From assembly GCA_004293505.1 (NCBI GenBank), contig RDYY01000137.1, forward strand, positions 1 through 19,770: a stretch of 19,770 bases of DNA. Direction: 5' to 3'. This document shows positions 1 through 7,487 of this stretch, one piece after another (positions within the stretch are counted from its first letter, which is position 1; each line of letters starts with the position of its first letter). The translations under genes and the position numbers were made by a program. The stretch is from Sphingobacteriia bacterium (GTDB lineage Bacteria; Bacteroidota; Bacteroidia; Chitinophagales; Chitinophagaceae). A model generated the notes under the pieces. It ran no database searches and was not told where the DNA came from. It saw only the letters and a list, made by a program, of their open reading frames with translations.

Positions 1-222
1 CCCATTGCCTTGATTGGTTTTACCGTCATTACCGATGAGGAAGAAGTTTTGGGCCCAGTAGAAGAAGTGATTGAGCAGCCCCACCAAGTGTTGTTGCGCA
101 TCAATTGGGAGGGTCGAGAAGCCTTGATTCCCTTGCATGCAGAAACCTTGGACACCATTGACCAAGCTGCCAAAGAAATTCATGTGGTCTTGCCCGATGG
201 CTTATTGGACATCTATCGCTAA
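1..222 (+). CDS. rimM: 16S rRNA processing protein RimM, C-terminal part (5' end outside window)
   Basis: The reading frame is open from base 1 and ends with TAA at 220-222, so only the last 73 residues are present and the true start lies to the left. RimM assists maturation of the 30S subunit by binding ribosomal protein S19 and the 16S rRNA head. What is visible is the C-terminal PRC-barrel half: a G-x-x-V-x-x-E-E/D-x-x-x-G-P-V-E-E-V pattern near the start, a strand containing R-E-A-L-I-P-L, an I-D-x-x-x-K-x-I-x-V step, and the typical ending L-P-x-G-L-L-D-I-Y. That order is characteristic of RimM. The next gene, dinB, begins 38 bases later on the same strand and is functionally unrelated. 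Confidence 0.9.
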   Translation, partial: PIALIGFTVITDEEEVLGPVEEVIEQPHQVLLRINWEGREALIPLHAETLDTIDQAAKEIHVVLPDGLLDIYR

Positions 223-260
223 GCCAAAGAAAAGCCGTAGATTTCCTTTCCTCATTTTTC

Positions 261-1418
261 ATGTCTGCCCCCCAACGATATGTTGCCCACTTAGACCTGG
301 ACTCTTTTTTTGTCTCAGTGGCCCTGCTCAACAATCCCGACCTCAAGGGTTTACCCGTGATTGTGGGCGGCAGCAAAGAGCGGGGAGTGGTCACCACTTG
401 TAGTTACGAAGCCAGGGCTTTTGGGGTGCGCAGCGCCATGCCCATGCAAAAAGCCATGCAATTGTGTCCCCAGGCCATTTTGGTGCAAGGCACGCGGGGT
501 GAATACAGCCGCTATTCTCGTTGGGTGACCGATATCATTGCCGCCCAAGCCCCTTTGTTTGAAAAAGCATCCATTGACGAATTTTACATTGACTTGACAG
601 GGATGGACAAATTTTTTGATCCCTTGCAATGGACCATGAACTTGCGCAGTCGCATCCAAACCGAAACAGGTTTGCCCATTTCCTTTGGAATGGCCAGCAA
701 CAAATTGGTGGCCAAGATTGCTACCGACCAAGCCAAGCCCAATGGATATTTATATGTTCCGCCCGGACAAGAAAAATCTTTTTTGGCACCCCTGTCGGTC
801 AAGACATTTGGGGGTGTGGGGGAACAGACTTTTTTGAAGTTGCAAGCCATGGGCATTCAAACCATTCAGCAAGTGAGCGATACCCCCCTGGCCATTTTAG
901 AAAAACATTTGGGCAAACAAGGTCCTGAACTTTGGCGCAAAGCCCAAGGCATCAGCGAATCACCTGTTGCACCCTATCATGTGGCCAAGTCGGTCTCAGC
1001 AGAAACCACTTTTGAGCAAGCCAGCGCCGATCCCCTTTTCTTGCAAGAACAATTGGTGCGCCTTTTGGAAAAAGCCGCTTTTGAATTGCGCAAAGACAAA
1101 CAATTGGCGGGCTGTGTGGCCGTTAAAATTCGCTATACCAATTTTGATACCCAAACCAAGCAGGTCAGCATGGATTATACCCGGCGGGATGATGAGATAC
1201 TGCCGCTGGCCCAGGATTTGTTACACAGTTTGCACCAACCCGGAAAGCCTTTGCGCCTCTTGGGCATTCGATTGAGCGAACTGACCCACCACGTGGTGCA
1301 AGCCAGTTTATTTGATGAAGGCAAGAAAAAAGATGCTTTGTATGCCGCCGTGGATGCGGTCAAAAACAAATACGGCAAACAAGCCCTGCAAAAGGCAAGA
1401 ACCCTGCCCAAAAAATAG
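261..1418 (+). CDS. dinB: DNA polymerase IV (Y-family translesion polymerase)
   Basis: This 385-residue protein has the length and layout of DinB, which copies past damaged bases with low fidelity and no proofreading exonuclease. The N-terminal palm motif H-L-D-L-D-S-F-F (10-17) supplies the metal-binding Asp12, with Phe17 at the steric-gate position that excludes ribonucleotides. S-I-D-E-F (104-108) supplies the other acidic catalytic residues, Asp106 and Glu107. A Y-E-A-R-x-F-G-V-R-S-x-M-P finger motif lies at 49-61. The thumb and little-finger domains follow. Near the C-terminus, Q-A-S-L-F (347-351) fits the beta-clamp-binding consensus QxxLF, so the protein is probably recruited to the replication clamp. 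The ATG at 261 is chosen because the motif spacing from Met1 is normal. There is no clear Shine-Dalgarno sequence. I see no obvious LexA box in the 38 bases upstream, and no imuB/dnaE2-type partner is adjacent. Confidence 0.97.
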   Translation: MSAPQRYVAHLDLDSFFVSVALLNNPDLKGLPVIVGGSKERGVVTTCSYEARAFGVRSAMPMQKAMQLCPQAILVQGTRGEYSRYSRWVTDIIAAQAPLFEKASIDEFYIDLTGMDKFFDPLQWTMNLRSRIQTETGLPISFGMASNKLVAKIATDQAKPNGYLYVPPGQEKSFLAPLSVKTFGGVGEQTFLKLQAMGIQTIQQVSDTPLAILEKHLGKQGPELWRKAQGISESPVAPYHVAKSVSAETTFEQASADPLFLQEQLVRLLEKAAFELRKDKQLAGCVAVKIRYTNFDTQTKQVSMDYTRRDDEILPLAQDLLHSLHQPGKPLRLLGIRLSELTHHVVQASLFDEGKKKDALYAAVDAVKNKYGKQALQKARTLPKK

Positions 1419-1419
1419 T

Positions 1420-1434
1420 CTACTAATTTAGTAG
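1420..1434. repeat. Small inverted repeat before the peroxiredoxin gene
   Basis: CTACTA and TAGTAG flank the three bases ATT, giving a perfect 6-bp dyad directly after the dinB stop codon and 34 bases before the peroxiredoxin ATG. It has no T-run after it, so it is a poor terminator candidate. It lies just upstream of a -7-like octamer, where an operator could sit. A short AT-rich dyad can arise by chance. Confidence 0.3.
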
Positions 1435-1442
1435 GAAATACA

Positions 1443-1450
1443 TATCTTCG
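1443..1450 (+). promoter_or_regulatory. Possible Bacteroidota -7 promoter element for the peroxiredoxin gene
   Basis: TATCTTCG differs at one base from the Bacteroidota -7 consensus TAnnTTTG. It ends 18 bases before the ATG at 1469, which would leave a short leader of about 14 bases. I see no convincing -33 TTTG at the expected distance. Confidence 0.4.
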
Positions 1451-1468
1451 TCCTCAAAATAAGTAAAA

Positions 1469-2110
1469 ATGGGATTGAGACTAGGAGATACCGCGCCAGA
1501 TTTTGCAGCAGAGACTACCCAGGGCCCCATTCAATTTCACGAATGGTTGGGGAAGGGCTGGGGCATTTTGTTTTCGCACCCAGCCGATTTTACACCCGTG
1601 TGCACCACTGAATTGGGTAAAACCGCCGCTTTAAAAGCCGAGTTTGACCAAAGAGGGGTAAAAGTATTGGCCTTGAGTGTTGATGCGTTGGACAGCCACC
1701 AAAAATGGGTAGGAGACATCAATGAAACCCAAGGGGTAGAAGTGGATTTTCCCATTGTGGCAGATCCCACCCGGGCCATTGCCTTGGCTTATGACATGAT
1801 TCACCCTGAAGCTTCTGAAAAATTCACCGTGCGGTCTTTGTTCATCATTGGTCCGGACAAAAAAATAAAATTGACCCTCACTTATCCTGCTTCAACTGGG
1901 AGAAATTTCCAAGAAGTCTTGCGGGTGATAGATTCCTTGCAATTGACGGCCCAATACAGTGTGGCCACGCCGGCTGATTGGAAAAATGGAGAGGACGTGA
2001 TAGTCGTGCCGGCCATTACAACAGAGGAAGCGCGGGAAAAATTTCCCAAAGGACTCCAGGTTGTAAAACCCTATTTGCGTTATACCCCCCAACCCAATTT
2101 GGCAGATTAA
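1469..2110 (+). CDS. 1-Cys peroxiredoxin, Prx6 type
   Basis: This thiol peroxidase reduces hydrogen peroxide and organic hydroperoxides, and probably acts in the cytoplasm since no signal peptide is visible. The 213-residue length matches the Prx6 subfamily. The active-site motif P-x-x-x-T-x-x-C spans Pro38, Thr42 and Cys45 in the context D-F-T-P-V-C-T-T-E, which is typical of Prx6. Arg122 in T-V-R-S-L-F fits the conserved active-site arginine. Cys45 is the only cysteine in the protein, so no resolving cysteine exists within the chain and an external thiol must reduce the sulfenic acid. The long C-terminal extension (about 165-213) is the Prx6 dimer arm, with the conserved G-E-D-V-I-V motif. 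The start at 1469 puts the G-D-x-A-P-D-F motif at the normal distance from the N-terminus. The gene has its own terminator, so it is probably transcribed alone. Confidence 0.95.
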   Translation: MGLRLGDTAPDFAAETTQGPIQFHEWLGKGWGILFSHPADFTPVCTTELGKTAALKAEFDQRGVKVLALSVDALDSHQKWVGDINETQGVEVDFPIVADPTRAIALAYDMIHPEASEKFTVRSLFIIGPDKKIKLTLTYPASTGRNFQEVLRVIDSLQLTAQYSVATPADWKNGEDVIVVPAITTEEAREKFPKGLQVVKPYLRYTPQPNLAD

Positions 2111-2140
2111 GCAAACAAGAGAAACTTGGTTTTTGGTGGT

Positions 2141-2169
2141 AGGATCCCGTGTGGCACGGGGTCCTTTTT
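2141..2169 (+). terminator. Rho-independent terminator after the peroxiredoxin gene
   Basis: An 11-bp stem (2141-2151 paired with 2155-2165, with one G-T wobble) and a TGG loop are followed by a run of Ts. It lies 30 bases after the peroxiredoxin stop codon. Two bases of the T-run belong to the stop codon of the convergent lipoprotein gene on the other strand. Read from that strand the hairpin is still formed but lacks a good U-tract, so it serves mainly the + strand transcript. Confidence 0.85.
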
Positions 2170-3079
2170 ATTTGGGCAAAATGTTCCAAAACAAGAGCAC
2201 CACTCTTCTGCGTTCGTCGTCTGTTTTGTAATCGGTGATTTTTTTACTGGGGTATTCTTCACCCTTTCCCAATTCAATGAAGACAAAATCTATGTCTTTG
2301 ATGGATTTGAATTGTGGAATTTTCTGGTCCAAGGAAAATTCCATGAGGTCCCCTATGTTGATGGCACGCAGCTCGGAGAGCTTTTGGTTCATTTTTTCTT
2401 TGGGCGCATTGGGGTCTTTCAGCAATTGTACCAATGTAGTCGCAATTTCACTTTCAGGTGAAAAGCCAGAGCCATCGGCAAAACCCAAAATGACCAAAGT
2501 GGCTTTTTTGTCTACATCGGCATAACGGTTGTAAAATTTAACCAAGGAGTCAATCAGCGGGGCAAAAGCTTCTTGGGCAATGCTTTTTTTGTCTTCTGGA
2601 ATTTCATATTTGCCTGGACCAAAAAAAGCTGCCAAGTCAAACATGTGTTGTTGGTTCACAATCACATCCAGTGCTTCATTGATCATGGTAAAACGTCGCA
2701 AGCGATAATTTTGCCCCGTTTTATACCTTTCCATGAAAGCAATGGATGAATCAAGTTGTGTTTTGTTGCGGCGATAGTCCTTGCCAGATGCTGTTCCTTT
2801 GTCGTCCACAAATTGCACAGCTTTGTTGAAGCTGTCCAAATCGGCAGCGTAACGGGCAATTTTGTTGTTGATGGAATCGGCAATGTTTTGGTCAATGACT
2901 TCGGCTTTGAGGCGATCATCTACTTTTTGCCGCGTATCGTTTACTGTTTTTTGGTCGGCTGCCTGAATGGTTTTGGCAGCCTCTACTTGTTGTTGAAACT
3001 GGGCTCTTTTACCACTGTAACAAGCAGTCAAGAGCAGCATACAAGCCATCCCATACCAAGTTGTGATCGATATTTTCAT
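2168..3079 (-). CDS. Lipoprotein with helical arm and OmpA-like peptidoglycan-binding domain
   Basis: The 303-residue protein starts with a lipoprotein signal: a hydrophobic stretch ending in L-T-A-C, with Cys20 as the lipidation site, so it is probably anchored in the outer membrane. Residues about 24-120 are rich in Q, K, D and A and look helical or coiled-coil. Residues about 155-300 follow the OmpA C-terminal fold: Y-E-I-P at 158-161, G-F-A-D-G at 199-203 (Asp202), L-S-E-L-R-A at 234-239 (Arg238), G-K-G-E-E-Y-P at 271-277 and D-E-R-R-R-V at 288-293. Asp202 and Arg238 occupy the places that bind diaminopimelate in OmpA/Pal. The domain is divergent: the usual N-R-R-V is R-R-R-V and the G-H-T-D motif is G-F-A-D. 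The gene begins one base after the stop of the small TM protein, so it belongs to the histidine kinase operon. The OmpA assignment rests on motif order and was not tested by profile search. Confidence 0.8.
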   Translation of the reverse strand: MKISITTWYGMACMLLLTACYSGKRAQFQQQVEAAKTIQAADQKTVNDTRQKVDDRLKAEVIDQNIADSINNKIARYAADLDSFNKAVQFVDDKGTASGKDYRRNKTQLDSSIAFMERYKTGQNYRLRRFTMINEALDVIVNQQHMFDLAAFFGPGKYEIPEDKKSIAQEAFAPLIDSLVKFYNRYADVDKKATLVILGFADGSGFSPESEIATTLVQLLKDPNAPKEKMNQKLSELRAINIGDLMEFSLDQKIPQFKSIKDIDFVFIELGKGEEYPSKKITDYKTDDERRRVVLLFWNILPK

Positions 3080-3080
3080 G

Positions 3081-3431
3081 TTAGTTTAATTTAGGGGAAG
3101 CACCAATGGCAAAATCGGTGGTTTTTTGATTTGGTTTTTTGGGCCGCGTCCTGCCCAACAAGATAATTTTTTTCTCCGTTCCCAATGGTTTCAAGGCAAG
3201 CTTACCTGGGTTGGTATTGTCTGGTTGTTGACCAGCAAAGACGGTCAAGAATTGTTTTTTCTCTCCTGTTGAAAAGTTCATGCGCAGGTTGGGGGATTCG
3301 GTCATTCCCCATGTTCGCCAATAGACCCCAGATTGGGGTTGAAAAAATGGCCAAACCAAATACAATAAAATAATGGCACCCATTAGCCAAAGCCAATGCA
3401 AAGGATCTCCTGTATGGCGCTTCAGCTTCAT
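3081..3431 (-). CDS. Small one-TM protein, unknown function, coupled to the histidine kinase gene
   Basis: I do not recognise the family. The 116-residue protein has a short basic N-terminus (K-L-K-R-H), one hydrophobic segment at about residues 11-30, and a basic, polar 85-residue tail with no cysteines, which by the positive-inside rule should face the periplasm. A longer in-frame reading back to 3521 exists, but it would lie entirely inside the kinase gene. The ATG at 3429-3431 is preferred because it overlaps the kinase stop codon as ATGA, a standard arrangement for translational coupling, and because it puts the TM segment near the N-terminus. The stop is one base from the next gene, the OmpA-like lipoprotein. 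The position between a membrane kinase and an outer-membrane lipoprotein suggests a signalling or bridging role, but this is inference from context only. Confidence 0.7.
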   Translation of the reverse strand: MKLKRHTGDPLHWLWLMGAIILLYLVWPFFQPQSGVYWRTWGMTESPNLRMNFSTGEKKQFLTVFAGQQPDNTNPGKLALKPLGTEKKIILLGRTRPKKPNQKTTDFAIGASPKLN

Positions 3432-5617
3432 AATCCCTTCTCCCGGATGGCCGTTAATTCTGCCATGATTTTTTCTTTGGCGCTGGTGACCCTTTGGCCC
3501 CATGCCATTATTTCTTCCCATTGGGGAGGAGATTGCCTAAACTTTTCCATGTTGCGAAGCGGTTCAATCAAAGGGGAGCTGGCATGGATGGTACCCACGG
3601 TTGTTTTTAAATTGTGGGCCAATGACAACACTTGTGTTAAGTTTTTTTCTGCCAACGCTTTTTCAAATTTTTCCAATTCAAGGGGGAACTGGGTTTGGAA
3701 TTCCTGTAAGAAAGCCAAGATGATCTCGGGTTCGTCCCCAAACATTTTTTTCAAGCTGTTGACGTCAACATAGATGGGTGTTGTCATGGTAGTGGGGGTA
3801 TTGGGGGCTGGAACAAATTCGTTGAAGACGGCCAGAAGTTCTTGCTCGCGAAGGGGTTTGGAGAGGTATCCATTCATGCCATGGACAAAGCATTTGTCCT
3901 TTTCAATGGGTAATGTGTGTGCTGTCATGGCCACAATGGGGACTTGGCTACCCAATTTTTTCCGGATGTGATCAGCTACACCATAACCATCCAAGAGGGG
4001 CATTTGAATGTCAATCAATACCAAATCATAAGGCTGGTTTTGGAACCTTGAAATGGCTTCTTGTCCATCTTTGGCCACATCAAATTGCAACCCTAATTTC
4101 TGAAACAAATAAGTGACAAACATTTGGTTCATGCGGTTGTCTTCCGCTACCAAAATCCTGGCCTTTCGGTTATAGCTTCCCCCATGCTGTGACACCATTT
4201 TGTGGGTTTCCTGGTTGGCATCAACCTGGTAAATGGTATAGGGAAGGATGACCGAAAATTGGGAGCCTTGGTTAACAGTACTCTCAACTTGAACATAACC
4301 GTTTTGCAAAGCAGCCAATTGTTTAACGATGGCCAAACCCAGGCCGGTGCCGCCAAATTTTCTGGTGGTGGCGGCATCTGCTTGTTCAAAGCGTTCAAAA
4401 ATGGATTCTAATTTATGGGCTGGGATACCAATGCCACTGTCTTTTACCTCAAACCGAACATAGACCTCGTCTTCACTGGATTTTTCTTTTTTTACCCGCA
4501 AGGAAATTCGCCCACCCGCTTCTGTAAATTTGATGGCATTCGAAACCAAATTGGTCAGGATCTGTTTCAAGCGGTTGTCATCGCCAGTTAAGTTTTGGGG
4601 CAGGTCTTCGTCTACCGTTACGGTAAAATGAAGGTCCTTTTCCTTGATTTGGACTTGGAACATCAATTCAATGAAGTGGACCACGTTGGACAATACAAAA
4701 GGCACTTTGGAAATGGGCATTTTGCCCGCTTCTAATTTGGAAAAATCCAAGATGTCGTTGATGATATAGAGCAGGTTTTCTCCCGAGGTTCTGATGAAGC
4801 GGACGTATTCTTCTTGTTCTGCATTCAGTGGGGTTTCTGCTGCCAATTGACTGAATCCAATGATGGAGTTTAAGGGTGTCCGGATTTCATGGCTCATGTT
4901 GGCCAAGAACTGTTCTTTGATTCTTCCTGCGTGGTCGGCTTTTTGCCGGGCTTGCTCCAAGTCAACAATCAGTTCATGGTTGCGCCGCAAAAATTGTAAA
5001 CCAAAACTAGCAGCCAACAAAATAACCACCAAGGCAAAAATGGTCAACAAACGACTGATCAACAAAACCTGGCTGGAAACAGCGGTGTTCTGAACAATGG
5101 TTTCTCGCAAAGTAAATTCAGCTGCAGACTGAAGGTCCGAAGCTGCCCCATAAATGCTGTCAATCAATTCCCTTGACTGTTGTCCTTCTAAAAGGGCCAA
5201 ACCACTGGGGTTGTTGGGGTTTAAAGTGGTTTTGGACAAAGTGATTTTTCGGCTCACCAATTGGTTCAGTTGGGTGGCCAGGTTTTTGTTGTTCAGTCCA
5301 GCAATCAATTGCCGCAAAGCAGCATTTTGTTTTTCCAAAACCTGCACCGTATCCAAGATTCTTCTTTGTTCTTTGGGGTCATTGGAGAGCAAGGCTTTTT
5401 TGCTTTCTGATTCAATGAAATAAACATTGTTGATGATTTCTTGCAAACCATTGTTGACTTGAAAAGTCTTGACGGCCAACTCGTTGCCACTCTGTAAGGC
5501 ACGGATGCTCTTGTCTGAACGGGATTGAACAAAAAACAAGACCACCATCAAGACCACCGATAAAATCAAGATAAAAAAAGTAGGCTTGTTGTGGGTACTG
5601 CTAACCTGCGCTGACAT
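3428..5617 (-). CDS. Hybrid sensor histidine kinase (CHASE3-like sensor, HisKA, HATPase, REC, HPt)
   Basis: This 729-residue inner-membrane phosphorelay protein has TM1 at about 12-31, a helical periplasmic region at 32-185 resembling CHASE3/four-helix-bundle sensors, and TM2 at about 187-210. The kinase core has the H-box M-S-H-E-I-R-T-P-L-N (phospho-accepting His243), the N-box around Asn356/Asn360, the G1 box D-S-G-I-G-I-P (393-399), the F-box F-E-R-F-E-Q (407-412) and the G2 box G-G-T-G-L-G-L (422-428). A receiver domain (about 486-602) keeps Glu492/Asp493, the phospho-acceptor Asp536, Thr565 and Lys587. A C-terminal HPt domain carries His668 in A-H-N-L-K. All residues needed for a His-Asp-His relay are present. 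It lacks PAS and HAMP domains. It is followed by a small TM protein (ATGA overlap) and an OmpA-like lipoprotein. No DNA-binding response regulator lies in the window, so the final acceptor is encoded elsewhere. Its ATG is 12 bases from the upstream pseudouridine synthase stop. Confidence 0.95.
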   Translation of the reverse strand: MSAQVSSTHNKPTFFILILSVVLMVVLFFVQSRSDKSIRALQSGNELAVKTFQVNNGLQEIINNVYFIESESKKALLSNDPKEQRRILDTVQVLEKQNAALRQLIAGLNNKNLATQLNQLVSRKITLSKTTLNPNNPSGLALLEGQQSRELIDSIYGAASDLQSAAEFTLRETIVQNTAVSSQVLLISRLLTIFALVVILLAASFGLQFLRRNHELIVDLEQARQKADHAGRIKEQFLANMSHEIRTPLNSIIGFSQLAAETPLNAEQEEYVRFIRTSGENLLYIINDILDFSKLEAGKMPISKVPFVLSNVVHFIELMFQVQIKEKDLHFTVTVDEDLPQNLTGDDNRLKQILTNLVSNAIKFTEAGGRISLRVKKEKSSEDEVYVRFEVKDSGIGIPAHKLESIFERFEQADAATTRKFGGTGLGLAIVKQLAALQNGYVQVESTVNQGSQFSVILPYTIYQVDANQETHKMVSQHGGSYNRKARILVAEDNRMNQMFVTYLFQKLGLQFDVAKDGQEAISRFQNQPYDLVLIDIQMPLLDGYGVADHIRKKLGSQVPIVAMTAHTLPIEKDKCFVHGMNGYLSKPLREQELLAVFNEFVPAPNTPTTMTTPIYVDVNSLKKMFGDEPEIILAFLQEFQTQFPLELEKFEKALAEKNLTQVLSLAHNLKTTVGTIHASSPLIEPLRNMEKFRQSPPQWEEIMAWGQRVTSAKEKIMAELTAIREKGL

Positions 5618-5621
5618 GCAA

Positions 5622-5629
5622 CGAAGATA
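5622..5629 (-). promoter_or_regulatory. Possible -7 element directly before the histidine kinase gene
   Basis: On the - strand, TATCTTCG (one mismatch to TAnnTTTG) lies between the stop codon of the pseudouridine synthase and the kinase ATG, with only four bases before the ATG. If used, transcription would begin at or next to the ATG, giving a leaderless kinase mRNA separate from the RNA-modification operon. No -33 element is obvious. Confidence 0.4.
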
Positions 5630-6343
5630 CTAAGGCTTGGCCCATTTTTCCAGCTGTTGTAGACTGGCCCGCAAGTCTTTGGGCAAAGGGGCTTCCACAA
5701 CAAAGGATTCGCCTTGATAGCTAAAACAAAGCCGATGGGCATGCAAGGCCAGTCGGTTCAACAAGGGGGTTTCGGCTTCGGCTGAATGGTTGAGTTTGAA
5801 ATTCTTTTTGAGGCTGGACAAGAGCAGGGGTTGCCCATCGCCATACAAAGGGTCAGCCACAATGGGGTGGCCCAAATACTGCAGGTGCACGCGGATTTGG
5901 TGCATGCGTCCGGTATGGATTTGTAGGGCCAGCCAACTGTACTGGGAGAAAGTTTTCAATGTGGTGTATTCGGTCAGCGAGGCCTTGCCTTGTGCATGGG
6001 TCATCATTTTGGTGACCTTGCCAGGGTGTTCTTTCAAGGGAACATCAATTTGCCCAGTTGGGTGCAAGATTTTCCCTTTCACCAAGCCCAAATAATGTTT
6101 CTCTATGTCGCGGCTTTCCCACAAAGCACACAAAGCTTGGTGGGCTGCTGGGTGGCGGGCAAACACCAGTACCCCACTGGTGTCTTTGTCCAAGCGGTGA
6201 ACCGTGAATACTTTGCCCAAAGCTTGGTCCAACAATGATTTCATAGAGGGCGCATTGCCTTCGCGGTCAGGAATGCTCAACAGCCCAGAGGGTTTGTTCA
6301 CGGCCAACCAATCATCACATTGGTACAACACATCAATCGCCAT
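5630..6343 (-). CDS. RluA-family RNA pseudouridine synthase
   Basis: The protein isomerises uridine to pseudouridine in rRNA or tRNA. The 237-residue form begins at the ATG at 6341-6343. A further in-frame TTG at 6373 would add ten residues but overlap the upstream gene by 41 bases, so the ATG with an 11-base overlap is preferred. The catalytic motif H-R-L-D-K-D-T-S-G has its aspartate at residue 52. An N-K-P-S-G-L motif (about 16-21) precedes it, and H-T-G-R-M-H-Q-I-R-V-H (about 144-154) follows, both typical of the RluA/RluC/RluD/TruC group. There is no S4 domain at the N-terminus, in contrast to the upstream gene. The target uridine cannot be read from the sequence. Overlap with the rluB-like gene and the same orientation as rlmN make it the last member of an RNA-modification operon. 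Confidence 0.9.
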   Translation of the reverse strand: MAIDVLYQCDDWLAVNKPSGLLSIPDREGNAPSMKSLLDQALGKVFTVHRLDKDTSGVLVFARHPAAHQALCALWESRDIEKHYLGLVKGKILHPTGQIDVPLKEHPGKVTKMMTHAQGKASLTEYTTLKTFSQYSWLALQIHTGRMHQIRVHLQYLGHPIVADPLYGDGQPLLLSSLKKNFKLNHSAEAETPLLNRLALHAHRLCFSYQGESFVVEAPLPKDLRASLQQLEKWAKP

Positions 6344-7478
6344 GGTGGGGGCTTTGGGGTTTTTTGCGGACAAATCCCTTGTTCATGTGTTTGAGCAGGC
6401 GCACTTCTTTTTCTTGCAGAAAGCGCCACTTGCCCCTTTCCACATTTTTTTTGGTGAGGTTGGCAAACAACACCCGGTCCAAGGCTTTTACTTCGTAGCC
6501 AAAATGTTCAAAAATGCGGCGCACAATGCGGTTTTTGCCGCTGTGGATTTCAATGCCAATCACATTTTTGCTTTGGCCATCTACATAGCCCACGGCATCG
6601 GCTTTCACAAATCCATCTTCTAAGGTGATGCCTGCCAGGATCTGTTCCAAATGGTTTTTGGACACAGCAGTTTCCAAAGTAATCTCATACACTTTGCGCA
6701 CTTCGTAGGAGGGGTGAGACAATTGCTGGGTCAATTCACCATCATTGGTTAAAATAAGCACCCCTGTTGTGTTGCGATCCAATCGGCCAATGGGAAAAAC
6801 CCTTTCAGGTGTAGCAGCCCGTACCAAGTCCACCACGGTTTTGCGGCCTTGGGGGTCGGAAGCGGTAGTGATGAAATCCTTGGGTTTGTTCAATAAAATG
6901 TATACCGCATTTCTTTGCAAGAAAACGGCTTTGCCTTTTACTTTCACTTTGTCTTTGGCCGATACTTTATAGCCTGGCTCATACACAATGTCTCCGTTAA
7001 CGGTAACCTTTCCAGTCTTGACCAATTCGGCCGCTTCGCGTCGGGCACAGACCCCTGCATGGGCAATGAATTTGTTCAAGGGCATTTGTTCGGCCAATGC
7101 TTTTTCGGCCTTGGGCGCCGTCATTTCTCCAGCGGCTGTTGTTGTGGACCGGCCATTGGGTTTTCCCGTAAATTTTTTTTCTTTTCCAGCAAAAGCTTTC
7201 TCTTTTGCACCAGCAGGAGCTGTGGTTTTTTTGTCGGAGAATTTGTTTTTTTCAGTCGCAGATGGGGGGGGCAATTTTCCCTTGCCAACAGGGGCGGGGC
7301 GAGTGGGTTCCAAGGGCACCAAACCCCGGGCTTTGTCTTTTTTCAATTGGCGCATGGCTTCTCCCGCAGCGCGGGCCTCGGCCTTGACTTTGCGCTTCTC
7401 TTGGCGCATGGCTTCCTTGATGGCTGCCCCCTTTTTCTTGTTGGCAAACTGTTGGAAATTGTCTGTTCTTTTTTTCAT
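6333..7478 (-). CDS. rluB: S4-domain pseudouridine synthase, RluB/RsuA family, with long basic N-terminal tail
   Basis: This 381-residue enzyme belongs to the RsuA/RluB/RluE/RluF group, of which RluB modifies a uridine in 23S rRNA near the peptidyl-transferase region. Residues about 132-162 form the S4 RNA-binding domain (P-L-N-K-F-I-A-H-A-G-V-C-A-R-R-E-A). The catalytic motif G-R-L-D-R-N-T-T-G has the aspartate at 234, and K-N-R-I-V-R-R-I-F-E-H-F-G-Y near 320-332 is the family's C-terminal motif. The first about 130 residues are low complexity, rich in K, A, G, T and P with repeated E-K-x-K-like patches, and are probably disordered and RNA-binding. Basic tails of this sort occur in Bacteroidota homologues, though this one is long. 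The ATG at 7478 lies nine bases after the rlmN stop. The 3' end overlaps the RluA-family gene. The choice of RluB over other family members is by general resemblance. Confidence 0.88.
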   Translation of the reverse strand: MKKRTDNFQQFANKKKGAAIKEAMRQEKRKVKAEARAAGEAMRQLKKDKARGLVPLEPTRPAPVGKGKLPPPSATEKNKFSDKKTTAPAGAKEKAFAGKEKKFTGKPNGRSTTTAAGEMTAPKAEKALAEQMPLNKFIAHAGVCARREAAELVKTGKVTVNGDIVYEPGYKVSAKDKVKVKGKAVFLQRNAVYILLNKPKDFITTASDPQGRKTVVDLVRAATPERVFPIGRLDRNTTGVLILTNDGELTQQLSHPSYEVRKVYEITLETAVSKNHLEQILAGITLEDGFVKADAVGYVDGQSKNVIGIEIHSGKNRIVRRIFEHFGYEVKALDRVLFANLTKKNVERGKWRFLQEKEVRLLKHMNKGFVRKKPQSPHHGD

Positions 7479-7487
7479 GGTTGGGGG

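Noticed and set aside
261..1418. dinB as part of an SOS mutagenesis cassette (imuA/imuB/dnaE2)
   Set aside because: No such partners flank it and the protein has the intact catalytic residues of DinB, unlike ImuB.
3432..3521. Upstream extension of the small one-TM protein inside the kinase gene
   Set aside because: It would overlap the kinase by over 90 bases and place a charged 30-residue stretch before the TM segment. The ATGA junction at 3428-3431 is a far better start.
7089..7478. Repetitive-looking Lys/Ala-rich coding stretch considered as a DNA repeat array
   Set aside because: No fixed period or conserved unit is visible at the DNA level. It is amino-acid compositional bias.
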